Counted from the first letter of the stretch, positions 26,220-34,662 are shown. The stretch: DNA of 64,000 nucleotides from Eshraghiella crossota (GCF_025148445.1 NZ_CP102270.1:434001-498000), one strand, 5' to 3'. Numbers and translations are program-made. The notes: generated from the sequence alone by a model not told the origin.

Positions 26220-26882
26220 ATGGGAATCTCTTTTTCAAATATAGGAACAGTTGGAAGGGAACAGTTAATTACTTCTGGTAGTAATGGAGAACCAAACTGG
26301 TCTTATATTCCATCGAAAGGAAAAAGTACAAAAACGCAGACTGAATTTGTAAGTGAGATTAAGAAACTGGCACAAAAGGCTGCCAATGCTACTGATAAAA
26401 CAGAACAAGACTCTATTTCAAGGCAGGTATTGCGGTTAAGGGCAGAATATTTGTCAGAGGTTGCACCGGATAGAAAACAGTTATACCAACAGGCAAAAAG
26501 TGCAATGAAAAATCAAAATACCGATCCAAAATGTAAAGGGATTGGAGAATTAACCTTACTGGATTTTTTGGAACAGGCAGAGGGAAAAAATCAGAATCTT
26601 GCAGATAAGCAGATTGCACTGGCAGGAGGCGGAACATTAAATTTCACTATTTTAACATCAGGTGGTTATGGAGTTCAAATTCAGAGTCAGGGTGTGAATG
26701 TATTGTTAAATACCGGTGCCGGCTGGGGGTATGAAATGACTCCGGCAGAACTTACAAGAAAAGATGAATTTTATTCTATTTATTGGAAGGAATATAATGC
26801 AACAAAGAATGATATGAACTCTGAATTAAGAGAATTACCGGATTATCTGGAGAAAAGACCGGTTTTTGAAGCGAAAGCCTGA
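26220..26882 (+). CDS. Unrecognised cluster protein 3
   Basis: This 220-residue protein starts at ATG 26220 behind GGAGGTGG. It has a polar N-terminus (MGISFSNIGTVGREQ), a helical middle with LSEVAPDRKQLYQQAKSAMK, and a glycine-rich part followed by NTGAGWGYEMTPAELTRKDEFY. It appears related to cluster protein 2. A damaged partial copy of its first 80 codons, including the ribosome site, lies at 32629-32858. No enzyme motif was seen. Confidence 0.6.
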   Translation: MGISFSNIGTVGREQLITSGSNGEPNWSYIPSKGKSTKTQTEFVSEIKKLAQKAANATDKTEQDSISRQVLRLRAEYLSEVAPDRKQLYQQAKSAMKNQNTDPKCKGIGELTLLDFLEQAEGKNQNLADKQIALAGGGTLNFTILTSGGYGVQIQSQGVNVLLNTGAGWGYEMTPAELTRKDEFYSIYWKEYNATKNDMNSELRELPDYLEKRPVFEAKA

Positions 26883-26923
26883 TGATAATAATGCAATTCA
26901 AATAAAAAAGGGGAAATTGATAT

Positions 26924-27325
26924 ATGCAGATTAGTTCCAACTATTCTATGAATGGTGTGCCATACGAAAACAGGCGCAGACAGAAAGATATTCCTCAATT
27001 TAGTACAGAACGTGCTAAACAGGAAAATAAGAGCATAAATCCATATATGGAAGCAGCGAAGGAAGTAAATGCGAATGGTATGGGAATAAAGAAAAATGGA
27101 ATGTTGAGCCATATATCGCAGATGATGGTACAAAGACTGAATAAGCAGATGAAGGGTGAGGGCGATGTGGATAATATCGACATTTTGGGCAATACAATAG
27201 AATCTGCAATTCAGGCAACGAAACAGGCTCTGTATGAGGAATATCGTCTGGCTGGCTATGTAGAGGAATTAGATCGTTTTTCGAATAAGGTATCAAATGG
27301 GAACGTAACAGCAGATGATTTATGA
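26924..27325 (+). CDS. Unrecognised cluster protein 4
   Basis: This 133-residue, highly charged protein begins MQISSNYSMNGVPYENRRRQ, an N-terminus of the MxIxxNYS type seen through the cluster. Its stop overlaps a 27-codon frame (27315-27398, MIYDVLAYKKENGTIPRYQIQ) in which the sequence seems to continue. Either a frameshift has occurred or a tiny coupled ORF exists. A strong terminator follows at 27413. Confidence 0.55.
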   Translation: MQISSNYSMNGVPYENRRRQKDIPQFSTERAKQENKSINPYMEAAKEVNANGMGIKKNGMLSHISQMMVQRLNKQMKGEGDVDNIDILGNTIESAIQATKQALYEEYRLAGYVEELDRFSNKVSNGNVTADDL

Positions 27326-27412
27326 TGTTCTGGCTTATAAAAAGGAAAATGGGACAATTCCAAGATATCAGATTCAGATGGATGTGGGAGGCAATTAAAA
27401 TAAGTAGTATAG

Positions 27413-27453
27413 GAAGTCAGTAGTGCGTGAATAAACTGCTGACTTCTTTTTTT
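27413..27453 (+). terminator. Rho-independent terminator
   Basis: GAAGTCAG (27413-27420) pairs with CTGACTTC (27439-27446), followed by seven T residues. It closes the first transcription unit of the cluster. Confidence 0.85.
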
Positions 27454-27537
27454 GATAGATACAGTCACTCCCAGGAGCGTGTGTCGGATAAAACAAATTA
27501 ACAGGAAGCAGATAAAGCGATATATGTGATATTCTAT

Positions 27538-27566
27538 TTTACAACAAAAAAAGGTCGGTTCACAAC
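27538..27566 (+). promoter_or_regulatory. LytTR-like direct repeat upstream of the response regulator
   Basis: TTTACAAC (27538-27545) and TTCACAAC (27559-27566) are separated by 13 bases, giving a 21-bp period as expected for a LytTR dimer. A -10-like TATAAT is at 27608-27613, with no good -35, consistent with an activator-dependent promoter. The same arrangement occurs at 29867-29895. Autoregulation by the adjacent LytTR regulator is inferred. Confidence 0.6.
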
Positions 27567-27638
27567 ATGGTGGCTAGCTATTTAAAGAACTTTTCCGATA
27601 TAAAAAATATAATTGTATGTAAGTAAGGAAGTGACAAG

Positions 27639-28352
27639 ATGCAAATAGCAATCTGTGATGATGAAAAATCTATAGGATTGATATTAGAAGAAAAAATGAA
27701 GAAATTATTACCGGATGCAGTAATAGATAAATATTTATCTGGTGATGAATTGATTGCAAGTGGTTGTGAGCCGGATATTCTGTTTTTAGATATTCAGATG
27801 CCAGGAATGGATGGAATGGAAACGGCAAGAATTCTGCGTCAGAAAAATGAAAGAATGGTATTGATATTTGTAACTGCTGTGGAAGAGTATGTTTTTCAGG
27901 CATTTGATGTTGCAGCATTTCATTATCTGGTGAAACCATTTTCAGATGAAAAATTTGAGAAAGTTGTGAAACGTGCAGTCAGAAGCATTGAAAAATATTC
28001 TGAAAATCAATCGGATGAAAAATACATGATGGTGCAGTCCGGAGGAAGCCATATGAAAGTGTTTTTGAAGGATATTGTGTATGCTGAGGTATATAATCGA
28101 AAAGTCATTATCCATACACGGGATACGAATATTGAATATTATGGAAAATTGCAGGAACTGAGTGAAATTGCGGGAGCAGATTTTTTTCGTACACACAGAG
28201 CCTACCTCGTACATTTCAAATATGTTCAGAAATATGATGCAAATTGTGTGACGATGGAAAATGGAACTGCATTGATTGCAAAACAGAATTATCCTGAGTT
28301 TGTAAAACAGTATTTGAAATATAACCAGAGGAAAGGAAACGAAATCGGATGA
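27639..28352 (+). CDS. LytTR-family response regulator
   Basis: In this 237-residue protein, the receiver domain (1-120) has the acidic pair in ICDDEK, phosphoacceptor Asp51 (LFLDIQMPGMDG), the switch Thr in FVTA and Lys in VKPF. The LytTR DNA-binding domain spans about 130-235 (YAEVYNRKVIIHT, FFRTHRAYLVHFKYV). AAGGAAG precedes the start. The gene overlaps the kinase gene by ATGA. AgrA/VirR-like regulators of this type bind paired direct repeats, and candidate sites lie upstream of this gene and of the FlxA-like gene. Confidence 0.92.
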   Translation: MQIAICDDEKSIGLILEEKMKKLLPDAVIDKYLSGDELIASGCEPDILFLDIQMPGMDGMETARILRQKNERMVLIFVTAVEEYVFQAFDVAAFHYLVKPFSDEKFEKVVKRAVRSIEKYSENQSDEKYMMVQSGGSHMKVFLKDIVYAEVYNRKVIIHTRDTNIEYYGKLQELSEIAGADFFRTHRAYLVHFKYVQKYDANCVTMENGTALIAKQNYPEFVKQYLKYNQRKGNEIG

Positions 28353-29719
28353 GTTTGGTAGAAAAATGCTGGATGGTTACATCGAAAATTTCTGTTATTG
28401 CACTCCTTATGATTACAGGAATCTATTTTGGAAAATTTGTTTGTCCCTATATAAAAAAGAAAAAAGGGGCTGTGGCAGTCAGTATTGTTTATATTACGAT
28501 TATGCTTGTTTTATATATGATTCCGCCACAGATTGATAATTTTTCCGCATATCTGATTGGAGTTATAGCAGCGTTTCTTGCAATGTATGTAGAGGACAGA
28601 AGAAATATATATCAGAAAATATTTCTTGCAATTACGTTCTTTTCTATCCGATGGTTAACGGTTGCAATGGCAGGCAGACTTGATGATCTTGTTACAAAAA
28701 CACTTGTATTTCGGAATATGAGTGCAGAAAAAGTGTGGTTGCAATACGGACTATATGTTGGAACCAGAGTTTTGGATATTGTACTTTGTATTGCTTTTAT
28801 TGCGGTTGCAATAGGACTGATCAATAAAGCGTATAAATACAAAAAAGATGAAATGAGCGTCAAAGAGATGGTAATGCTTATTATACCTTCGCTTGTAGGT
28901 GTCACTGGGTATGGCATTTTACAATATTATCTCATGATATACGAAAGAGATACTGGAAAGAACTTGATTGATACATATGGATTTTATGGAGCTTTAAGCT
29001 TTTTACACTATCTGATTTCCATAGTTGCTATTCTTGTTGTGATTGTAATGTTTCAAAACTGGAAAGAGATGCAGGAAGAACAGCGGGGACAAGAGCTGGT
29101 ATTAAATCAGATCAGTGACATGAAAAAGCATATCGAGGAAGTCGAAAAGTTGTATCGGGATATCCGCTCCATGCGCCATGATATGGGAAATCATATACAG
29201 ACACTGGAACATCTGGTGGCACATAATAATATGGATGATGCAACAGAATACTTGGAACATCTGAAAAATGAATGGGACGAGGTATCTCCGGAAATAAAGA
29301 CAGGAAGTCCGGTAATTGATGTCATTTTGATGGAAAAGCTGGGAGAAGCAAAAGAAAGGCAGATTCGGTTTCTGTCGGATTTTCATTATCCGCAGAATAC
29401 GAAGTTAAATGCATTTGATTTGAGTGTGATCATGAATAATGCCTTGAATAACTGCATGGAAAATGTAAGTGGAGATGATCCGTATATCAGCATTTCTTCT
29501 TTTCGGAAAAACAGTATCTTTATGATAACCATAAAAAACAGTTTTGGGGGTCAGCTTAATTTTGGTGATAGCGATTTGCCAGAAACAACCAAATCTGGGA
29601 GGGAACATGGAATGGGGTTGAATAACATTCGCCGGGTTGCCAGAATGTATATGGGAGATATATCTTTGAAGCAGGGAAATGAGGAAGTAATCCTTAGCAT
29701 TATGATGCAGGTAGAATAA
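28349..29719 (+). CDS. Sensor histidine kinase, GHKL (AgrC-like) family
   Basis: This 456-residue protein has about six membrane helices in residues 10-235, a coiled linker (240-270), His277 in the phosphoacceptor motif (RSMRHDMGNHIQTLEHL), and the ATPase core. The N box (MNNALNNCMENV) and G box (HGMGLNNIRRV) are intact. It is of the AgrC/peptide-sensing type, for which a short secreted peptide is often the ligand. No AgrB or AgrD homologue was seen nearby, so the signal is unknown. It is the partner of the LytTR regulator by overlap. Confidence 0.92.
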   Translation: MSLVEKCWMVTSKISVIALLMITGIYFGKFVCPYIKKKKGAVAVSIVYITIMLVLYMIPPQIDNFSAYLIGVIAAFLAMYVEDRRNIYQKIFLAITFFSIRWLTVAMAGRLDDLVTKTLVFRNMSAEKVWLQYGLYVGTRVLDIVLCIAFIAVAIGLINKAYKYKKDEMSVKEMVMLIIPSLVGVTGYGILQYYLMIYERDTGKNLIDTYGFYGALSFLHYLISIVAILVVIVMFQNWKEMQEEQRGQELVLNQISDMKKHIEEVEKLYRDIRSMRHDMGNHIQTLEHLVAHNNMDDATEYLEHLKNEWDEVSPEIKTGSPVIDVILMEKLGEAKERQIRFLSDFHYPQNTKLNAFDLSVIMNNALNNCMENVSGDDPYISISSFRKNSIFMITIKNSFGGQLNFGDSDLPETTKSGREHGMGLNNIRRVARMYMGDISLKQGNEEVILSIMMQVE

Positions 29720-29731
29720 AGAAATAAATTG

Positions 29732-29786
29732 GCACTATGTATTTTGTAAATTACAGAAATTACAGAAATATGTAGTGCTTTTTTTG
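29732..29786 (+). terminator. Terminator after the kinase gene
   Basis: GCACTATGTATTT pairs with AAATATGTAGTGC (two G-U pairs) around a 20-nt loop and is followed by seven T residues. Confidence 0.65.
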
Positions 29787-29840
29787 CGCAGGTAGCGATG
29801 AAAATATGTTGCTTGCAACAATATTTGAGGAGCACTGCGA

Positions 29841-29865
29841 CAGTCTGAAAAGCATTTTCAGACTG
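29841..29865 (+). repeat. Perfect 11-bp hairpin in the flxA-like upstream region
   Basis: CAGTCTGAAAA and TTTTCAGACTG flank a GCA loop, ending one base before the first TTCACAAC repeat. A second palindrome (TTGC-TT-GCAA core, about 29801-29825) lies just upstream. They may insulate the promoter or form a DNA-bending site. Confidence 0.6.
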
Positions 29866-29866
29866 C

Positions 29867-29913
29867 TTCACAACGAAAAAAGGGCGGTTCACAACATCAC
29901 AGTTTATTGTGAA
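29867..29913 (+). promoter_or_regulatory. LytTR-like direct repeat upstream of flxA-like gene
   Basis: TTCACAAC at 29867-29874 and 29888-29895 have the same 21-bp period and nearly the same spacer (AAAAAAGG.CGG) as the site at 27538-27566. An inverted TTGTGAA follows at 29907-29913. The shared site implies coregulation of the FlxA-like/FliD-like operon by the LytTR system. Confidence 0.6.
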
Positions 29914-30007
29914 GCAAGATATGCCGAAAGAAAAAATAAAGAGAAATCATGTTATACAGATTTTTAGGAAACGGATTTCAGAGTATTAGCTCAAGGAGGA
30001 CAACGAA

Positions 30008-30715
30008 ATGATGAAAATTAATGGATTTAACGGAACGAATACGCAGACAGGAGCAATGGGAATGGCACAGGCGAATGATTCTGTGAGTAAAAATATTCAG
30101 AATCAGATTGCAAATGCACAGCAGAAATTGCAGGACTTATCATCAAATGAAGAACTGTCATTAGAGGATAAGATGAAGAAACGTCAGGAGATACAACAGG
30201 AAATTACAAATCTCAATCAACAGTTAAGACAGCACCAGATTGAACAGAGAAAGGAACAGCAGAGTAAAAAAACATCTATGGATGATATGGTGGCTGGTAC
30301 AAAAAATACATCTGCAAAGAAAGGAACAGGCTTGTCACAGGCAGGTATGCGGGCAATGATTTCCGCAGATTCATCTATGAAGCAAGCAAAAGTGCAGGGT
30401 AGTATGGCAACACAGATGGAAGGAAGAGCCGGTGTGCTTGAGTCTGAAATCAAGCAGGATGCCGGAAAAGGCAATACCGAAAAGAAAGAAGAAGAACTGG
30501 CAGATTTGCAGGCAAAAGCGCAGTCTGCAACAGCATCACAGATGTCTTCACTTTCAGATGCAAATAAATCTATGGAAGAAGCAGCAAAGGCAGACAACCG
30601 TACAGATGCATCAGATAATGCAGATGTTAAAACAGAAACAGCAGAAACAATAACAAATCCAGCATCAGAAAGTGGACAGTCGGTAGTATATACACCGATA
30701 GATATACGTTTATAG
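30008..30715 (+). CDS. FlxA-like protein
   Basis: This 235-residue protein begins MMKINGFNGTNTQTG. Residues 25-80 form a Gln/Leu coiled coil (NQIANAQQKLQDLSSNEELS, EEITNLNQQLRQHQIEQRK type), as in the FlxA-like family, whose genes often sit in flagellar regulons. The remainder is Ala/Ser/Gln-rich, low complexity and without a signal peptide. It starts behind AAGGAGGAC. The start of the FliD-like gene follows after 21 bases with AAAGGAGG, so the two form one operon under the TTCACAAC repeat. A structural or chaperone role in export is possible. Confidence 0.65.
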   Translation: MMKINGFNGTNTQTGAMGMAQANDSVSKNIQNQIANAQQKLQDLSSNEELSLEDKMKKRQEIQQEITNLNQQLRQHQIEQRKEQQSKKTSMDDMVAGTKNTSAKKGTGLSQAGMRAMISADSSMKQAKVQGSMATQMEGRAGVLESEIKQDAGKGNTEKKEEELADLQAKAQSATASQMSSLSDANKSMEEAAKADNRTDASDNADVKTETAETITNPASESGQSVVYTPIDIRL

Positions 30716-30736
30716 TTCAGAAAGGAGGCTGGTGTT

Positions 30737-31304
30737 ATGTCAGAAATCAAAAGTTTTAGTGATTATACAAAAACTTACCTTGATGAAAACAAGTGCAGAT
30801 TCTCTGAAAAAATCAGCAGATGCTTTGAATGACTCTTCTCTTTTGGGAAAAAAGAAAATAAAAAAGAAAGATGAAAAAACGGGGGAAGAGATTGAGGTAG
30901 AGGATTATGACTAGGATAAAATCACCAAGGCAGTAAAATCTTTTGTTGAAGATTATAATGATGTAGTTAAGGAAGCCGGAGAATCTAATACAAAGGATGT
31001 ATTGCGAAATGCTACATGGATGACTGGAATGACAGACAAAAACAGTAATATGCTTGCCAAAATAGGTATTACCATAGGAAAAGGAAACAAGTTGGAATTA
31101 GATGAGGATGCTTTAAAGCAGGCAGATATCAGTTCGCTGAAAACGGTCTTTACAGGATATAATTCTTTTGTAAGCAAAATATCGCAGAAAGCAACTGGTA
31201 TATCAAATGCTGCAAACCGGGCGAGTGCAACCTATACAAATAATGGTACGTACTCTAAGACGGATTCTTCTTTGACATCGAGCAAGATAGATAAAGAAGT
31301 ATAA
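30737..31304 (+). pseudogene. FliD-like (flagellar cap-like) C-terminal protein, disrupted
   Basis: MSEIKSFSDYTKTYLDENK starts behind a strong AAAGGAGG but shifts frame near 30790. It continues as TSADSLKKSADALNDSSLLG to an in-frame TAG at 30912-30914, then as ITKAVKSFVEDYNDVVKEAG, LAKIGITIGKGNKLELDEDA, LKTVFTGYNSFVSKISQKA and SNAANRASATYTNNGTYS. This matches the C-terminal domain of flagellar hook-associated protein 2. Two lesions (frameshift and TAG) break the gene. It is far shorter than FliD, so even the ancestor was a FliD-tail-only protein. Confidence 0.65.
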
Positions 31305-31383
31305 AAATATTACACAAGTAGTCCGATATATAAAATAGTTATCATTAATTACTGAACATAAAACGAAAGGTGAGAGATGTATT

Positions 31384-32448
31384 ATGAATATTGATTACGG
31401 TCAGTTTTACAGAGGAACAACGAATATTCCTTCATATGGGAACGGTACATATAAGAAAGATACCCTTGTAAAGTATGAATTTAACACTACGGATGAACAT
31501 GGCAATAAGGTTATGGACAAGATGTCAAGGGAAGAAACTCTGCAGGCGATGAAGGATATTGGTTCGCAGTATGGAGATGCGGTTATTGTTGAGTTTTCGG
31601 GAGACGGAATGGCTGCACTTGTGGAAAACAAGAAAGGTATAGTGGATGCCAATGTAACGAAAGAGCAGCGGGAAGCAATGGATGCGAGAAATGCAGTGTT
31701 TCAAAAAGAAATCACGCAGGTTGATAAGTCATTAGAACTTCCAGCATATTCCGGGATGTACGGTGCAGACAAGGCGGTTGTATCTGCGGTGGAGAACTGT
31801 AGCAAAGAGGAGCAGGGATTTGTGTATGATATCATCCGTCAGAATTTCCTTGTCGGAAACACTGGTTTTATGACAGAGGAAGAACGGCAGGCAAATATTT
31901 CACTTGGTATGAAAAAAGCGGAATATGCGGCAGAGAATTTTATCCCGGAAGATAGCAGAAAATCATTTTTGGAAGCGATGGAGTCTATCGCAAAGCTTGC
32001 GAGCGCAGGAAAAGCCGACAATAACGGAAATATGGACTATGGAGTACGGAAAGGTAGATATCTTGGACATGGCAGTAATCTTATAAAGACTACAAATGCG
32101 CTTGATATGATGAGGACGATGGACGGCAGTGCATACACGGAATATCAGAAGATTAGTAAAGAAAGCAGCAATGAGGACGGACAGCTTAATGCATTAAAAT
32201 ACCTTACAAATTGGTATGGAAATGCAGCAAAGAAGAATCCATCAATGGTCGACGATTACGAAAAGCAGTCGGAGGAATATGTGGAGAAAAATGTAAAAGA
32301 CCAGAAGCTGGATGCAACTTTTTCAGATATAAAGACAGAGAATAAAGCAACTTTTCTGAAAAGTCTGAAGGCATTTCAGAATAATAATCCTAATTTTCTC
32401 TCATCTATCATAAACCGGGAGCTGGCATCTAAATTTTGGGGTATTTGA
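31384..32448 (+). CDS. Unrecognised cluster protein 5 (354 residues; DUF4885-like possibility)
   Basis: The protein starts behind GAAAGGTGAG with MNIDYGQFYRGTTNIPSYG, the same polar N-terminus style as other members. It is soluble, with helical acidic-lysine character, and has no membrane segment or signal peptide. Segments such as SREETLQAMKDIGSQYGDAV and SVEFSGDGMAALVEN-like (VIVEFSGDGMAALVEN) may define a domain. A resemblance to DUF4885-type clostridial proteins is suspected from layout only. It is the last gene of the cluster. Confidence 0.5.
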   Translation: MNIDYGQFYRGTTNIPSYGNGTYKKDTLVKYEFNTTDEHGNKVMDKMSREETLQAMKDIGSQYGDAVIVEFSGDGMAALVENKKGIVDANVTKEQREAMDARNAVFQKEITQVDKSLELPAYSGMYGADKAVVSAVENCSKEEQGFVYDIIRQNFLVGNTGFMTEEERQANISLGMKKAEYAAENFIPEDSRKSFLEAMESIAKLASAGKADNNGNMDYGVRKGRYLGHGSNLIKTTNALDMMRTMDGSAYTEYQKISKESSNEDGQLNALKYLTNWYGNAAKKNPSMVDDYEKQSEEYVEKNVKDQKLDATFSDIKTENKATFLKSLKAFQNNNPNFLSSIINRELASKFWGI

Positions 32449-32628
32449 GAACCGTAATTTGAAGATATTATATACAGATTGAGGTAAGAGGATGAATGTA
32501 AACACAGTAAGGCATAAAAGGATTCGGTAAAAGGGAAATATCAAATTGGTGCATTGGTTGGCATCACCAGAGAGTAGAGTGACAGAAGGTCAGTAGATAT
32601 AAAGGTATAGATTTATTTATGAACTGGG

Positions 32629-32858
32629 AGGTGGATTTATGGGAATCGTTTTTTCAAATATAGGAACAGTTAATTACTTCTGGTAGTAATGGAGAACCAA
32701 ACTGGTCTTATATTCCATCGAAAGGAAAAAGTACGAAAACACAGACTGAATTTGTGAGTGAGATTAAGAAACTGGCACAAAAGGCTGCCAATGCTACTGA
32801 TAAAACGGAACAAGGCTCTATTTCAAGGCCGGTACTGCAGTTAAGGGCGGAATATTTG
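32629..32858 (+). pseudogene. Partial duplicate of cluster protein 3
   Basis: The ribosome site and the first 80 or so codons of the 26220 gene recur with over 90 percent identity by eye. A 12-base-scale deletion near the GREQL codons shifts the frame (early TAG), and the copy breaks off after the RAEYL codons. It represents unequal recombination within the cluster. Confidence 0.85.
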
Positions 32859-32884
32859 TGCAGACATTAAGCGATTACTTTTCA

Positions 32885-32913
32885 TTGACTTTCATTTATA
32901 CCAATGATAAAAT
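32885..32913 (+). promoter_or_regulatory. Promoter for MATE gene
   Basis: TTGACT (32885-32890), a 17-base spacer, then TAAAAT (32908-32913), 80 bases upstream of the start codon. Confidence 0.6.
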
Positions 32914-32992
32914 TTTAAAATTAGCTCAGGGAGAGATTGTTCAGTAAGACTTATACAGAAATAATTCAAGCAAAGTTCAGGAGAATGTAAAA

Positions 32993-34327
32993 ATGACAAA
33001 GGACGAGTATTTAATAACAGACCCACCCCTAAAAGCGTTGACTGTTTTTGCAATGCCTATGATTTTAGGCAGCTTTTTTCAACAAGTTTACAATATGGCT
33101 GATTCAATCATCGTCGGTCAATTTGTAGGCTCATCTGCGCTTGCGGCCGTCGGTGCCTGTGCCGCACTTACGAATGTTTTTATTTGCATAGCACTCGGTG
33201 CAGGTGTAGGCGCAGGTGTACTTGTAAGCCGTTATTTTGGTGCTCAAGATTACGGGAAGATGAAAACAATCGTTTTTACTTCTTTAATAAGTTTTTTGCT
33301 TTTTAGCGTATTTCTCGGTGTTTTTGGATTTTGCACTTCTCATTGGATGATGAGCATACTGCAAACGCCTGCGGATATAATGAAAGATGCGGTGCTGTAC
33401 TTACGTATCTATTTTGTTGGCTTTCCATTTTTATTTATGTATAATATTCTGTCAACAATGTTCACTTCAATCGGTGAATCAAAAATCCCGTTATGGCTTT
33501 TAATATTTTCGTCTGTTTTGAATATCATTATGGACCTTTGGATGGTGAGAGGTCTTAAACTCGGAGTATTCGGTGCAGCTCTTGCCACTCTAATTGCACA
33601 AGGTATTTCAGCCGTACTTTCGCTTTTGATTTTTCTTTACCGTATGCGAAAATATGCAGGTTTGTTTCATTGGTTTGACAAAAAAGGACTGCGTACAATG
33701 CTTAAAATCGCCGTTCCGTCTATCCTTCAACAATCAACCGTATCAATCGGTATGATGATTGTGCAAGCGGTTGTAAATCCGTTTGGCACGCAAGCACTCG
33801 CAGGATATGCGGCAACGATGAGAGTTGAAAATGTTTTTTCACTGATATTTGTATCCATCGGAAATGCCGTGTCGCCATTTGTTTCGCAAAATCTCGGTGC
33901 CGGAAAAATCAGCCGCATTAAGAAAGGTTACCGTGCCGCATTACTGTTGGATGCATGCTTTGCCGTTCTTGCCTTTATAGTTATTGAAACAATGCACACA
34001 CAAATTTCTTCACTTTTCTTAGGAAAAGACGGAACGGAATTAGCGTATCAAGTGTCCGGTGATTATATGAAATGGATTGGCTACTTTTTCATACTTATGG
34101 GCATTAAAATGGCAACAGACGGTGTTCTTCGTGGAATCGGAAATATGCGACCGTTTTTAATTGCAAATATGGTTAACCTTGCAATTCGTTTGTCTGTAGC
34201 ATTGATTTTTGCGCCTCGTTTCGATATTGCCTTTGTTTGGCTTGCTGTACCGGCAGGCTGGCTTGCAAACTTTGTCATTTCTTATGTGGCACTAAGAAAA
34301 TTCTGGCCTAAGGATACTTTGGCTTAA
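32993..34327 (+). CDS. MATE family efflux transporter
   Basis: This 444-residue protein has twelve predicted membrane helices in two related halves. It has the MATE N-terminal pattern PLKALTVFAMPMILGSFFQQ with VYNMADSIIVGQFVGSSALA, and the second-half equivalent with QALAGYAATMRVENVF. It exports cationic drugs or metabolites by Na+ or H+ antiport. AGGAGAATG precedes the start, with its own promoter and a strong terminator. Its codon use and base content (more C and G at third positions) differ from both flanks, suggesting recent acquisition. Confidence 0.9.
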   Translation: MTKDEYLITDPPLKALTVFAMPMILGSFFQQVYNMADSIIVGQFVGSSALAAVGACAALTNVFICIALGAGVGAGVLVSRYFGAQDYGKMKTIVFTSLISFLLFSVFLGVFGFCTSHWMMSILQTPADIMKDAVLYLRIYFVGFPFLFMYNILSTMFTSIGESKIPLWLLIFSSVLNIIMDLWMVRGLKLGVFGAALATLIAQGISAVLSLLIFLYRMRKYAGLFHWFDKKGLRTMLKIAVPSILQQSTVSIGMMIVQAVVNPFGTQALAGYAATMRVENVFSLIFVSIGNAVSPFVSQNLGAGKISRIKKGYRAALLLDACFAVLAFIVIETMHTQISSLFLGKDGTELAYQVSGDYMKWIGYFFILMGIKMATDGVLRGIGNMRPFLIANMVNLAIRLSVALIFAPRFDIAFVWLAVPAGWLANFVISYVALRKFWPKDTLA

Positions 34328-34367
34328 AAATTAACAGACTCATTCAACTAAAACCCTGTTTTATTAT

Positions 34368-34409
34368 ACTCATACAAGCAGATTTACATCTGCCTGTGTG
34401 AGTTTTTTT
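34368..34409 (+). terminator. Rho-independent terminator after MATE gene
   Basis: A long stem (ACTCATACA, bulge, GCAGAT / ATCTGC, bulge, TGTGTGAGT) with a TTAC loop is followed by TTTTTTTA. Confidence 0.9.
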
Positions 34410-34539
34410 ATGCCTTAATACATTGATATCCATTGGAATATACTTTATGGATCTCCCTTGCACTAACATTACTGGAGTGTATTTGGGGAATGTTAAGATA
34501 ATTGTTGCTTTGAGAGCAATTCTAATTAACAAATTCCAG

Positions 34540-34662
34540 TTTGCAGACATGTTTGGTGTATCTCGCCAAGCGGTTTCAAAATGGGAATCAGATAAGCTGA
34601 TTGTCTTACTTTATTATCAAACATTATATTGGTGGAGTAAGAGAACTGGCAAAAGAATTTGA
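34540..34662 (+). pseudogene. XRE-family regulator remnant
   Basis: The frame reads QFADMFGVSRQAVSKWESDK, a Cro/C1 recognition helix, but the region before it is not a normal HTH N-terminus and the frame degrades after the helix. It is a gene fragment. Confidence 0.6.

Larger units (their letters stand above)
32449..32992. other. Cluster edge: scraps and promoter of the MATE gene
   Basis: No intact gene is present. A damaged copy of cluster protein 3 (32629-32858) is listed separately. At 32490-32530 a 12-codon frame (MNVNTVRHKRIR) follows GAGG and may be another truncated start. The MATE promoter lies at 32885. Confidence 0.5.

Noticed and set aside
30217-30750. 177-codon minus-strand ORF opposite the flxA-like gene
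   Set aside because: Shadow frame of the Ala/Ser/Gln-rich coding strand; no ribosome site and the plus-strand gene has strong signals.
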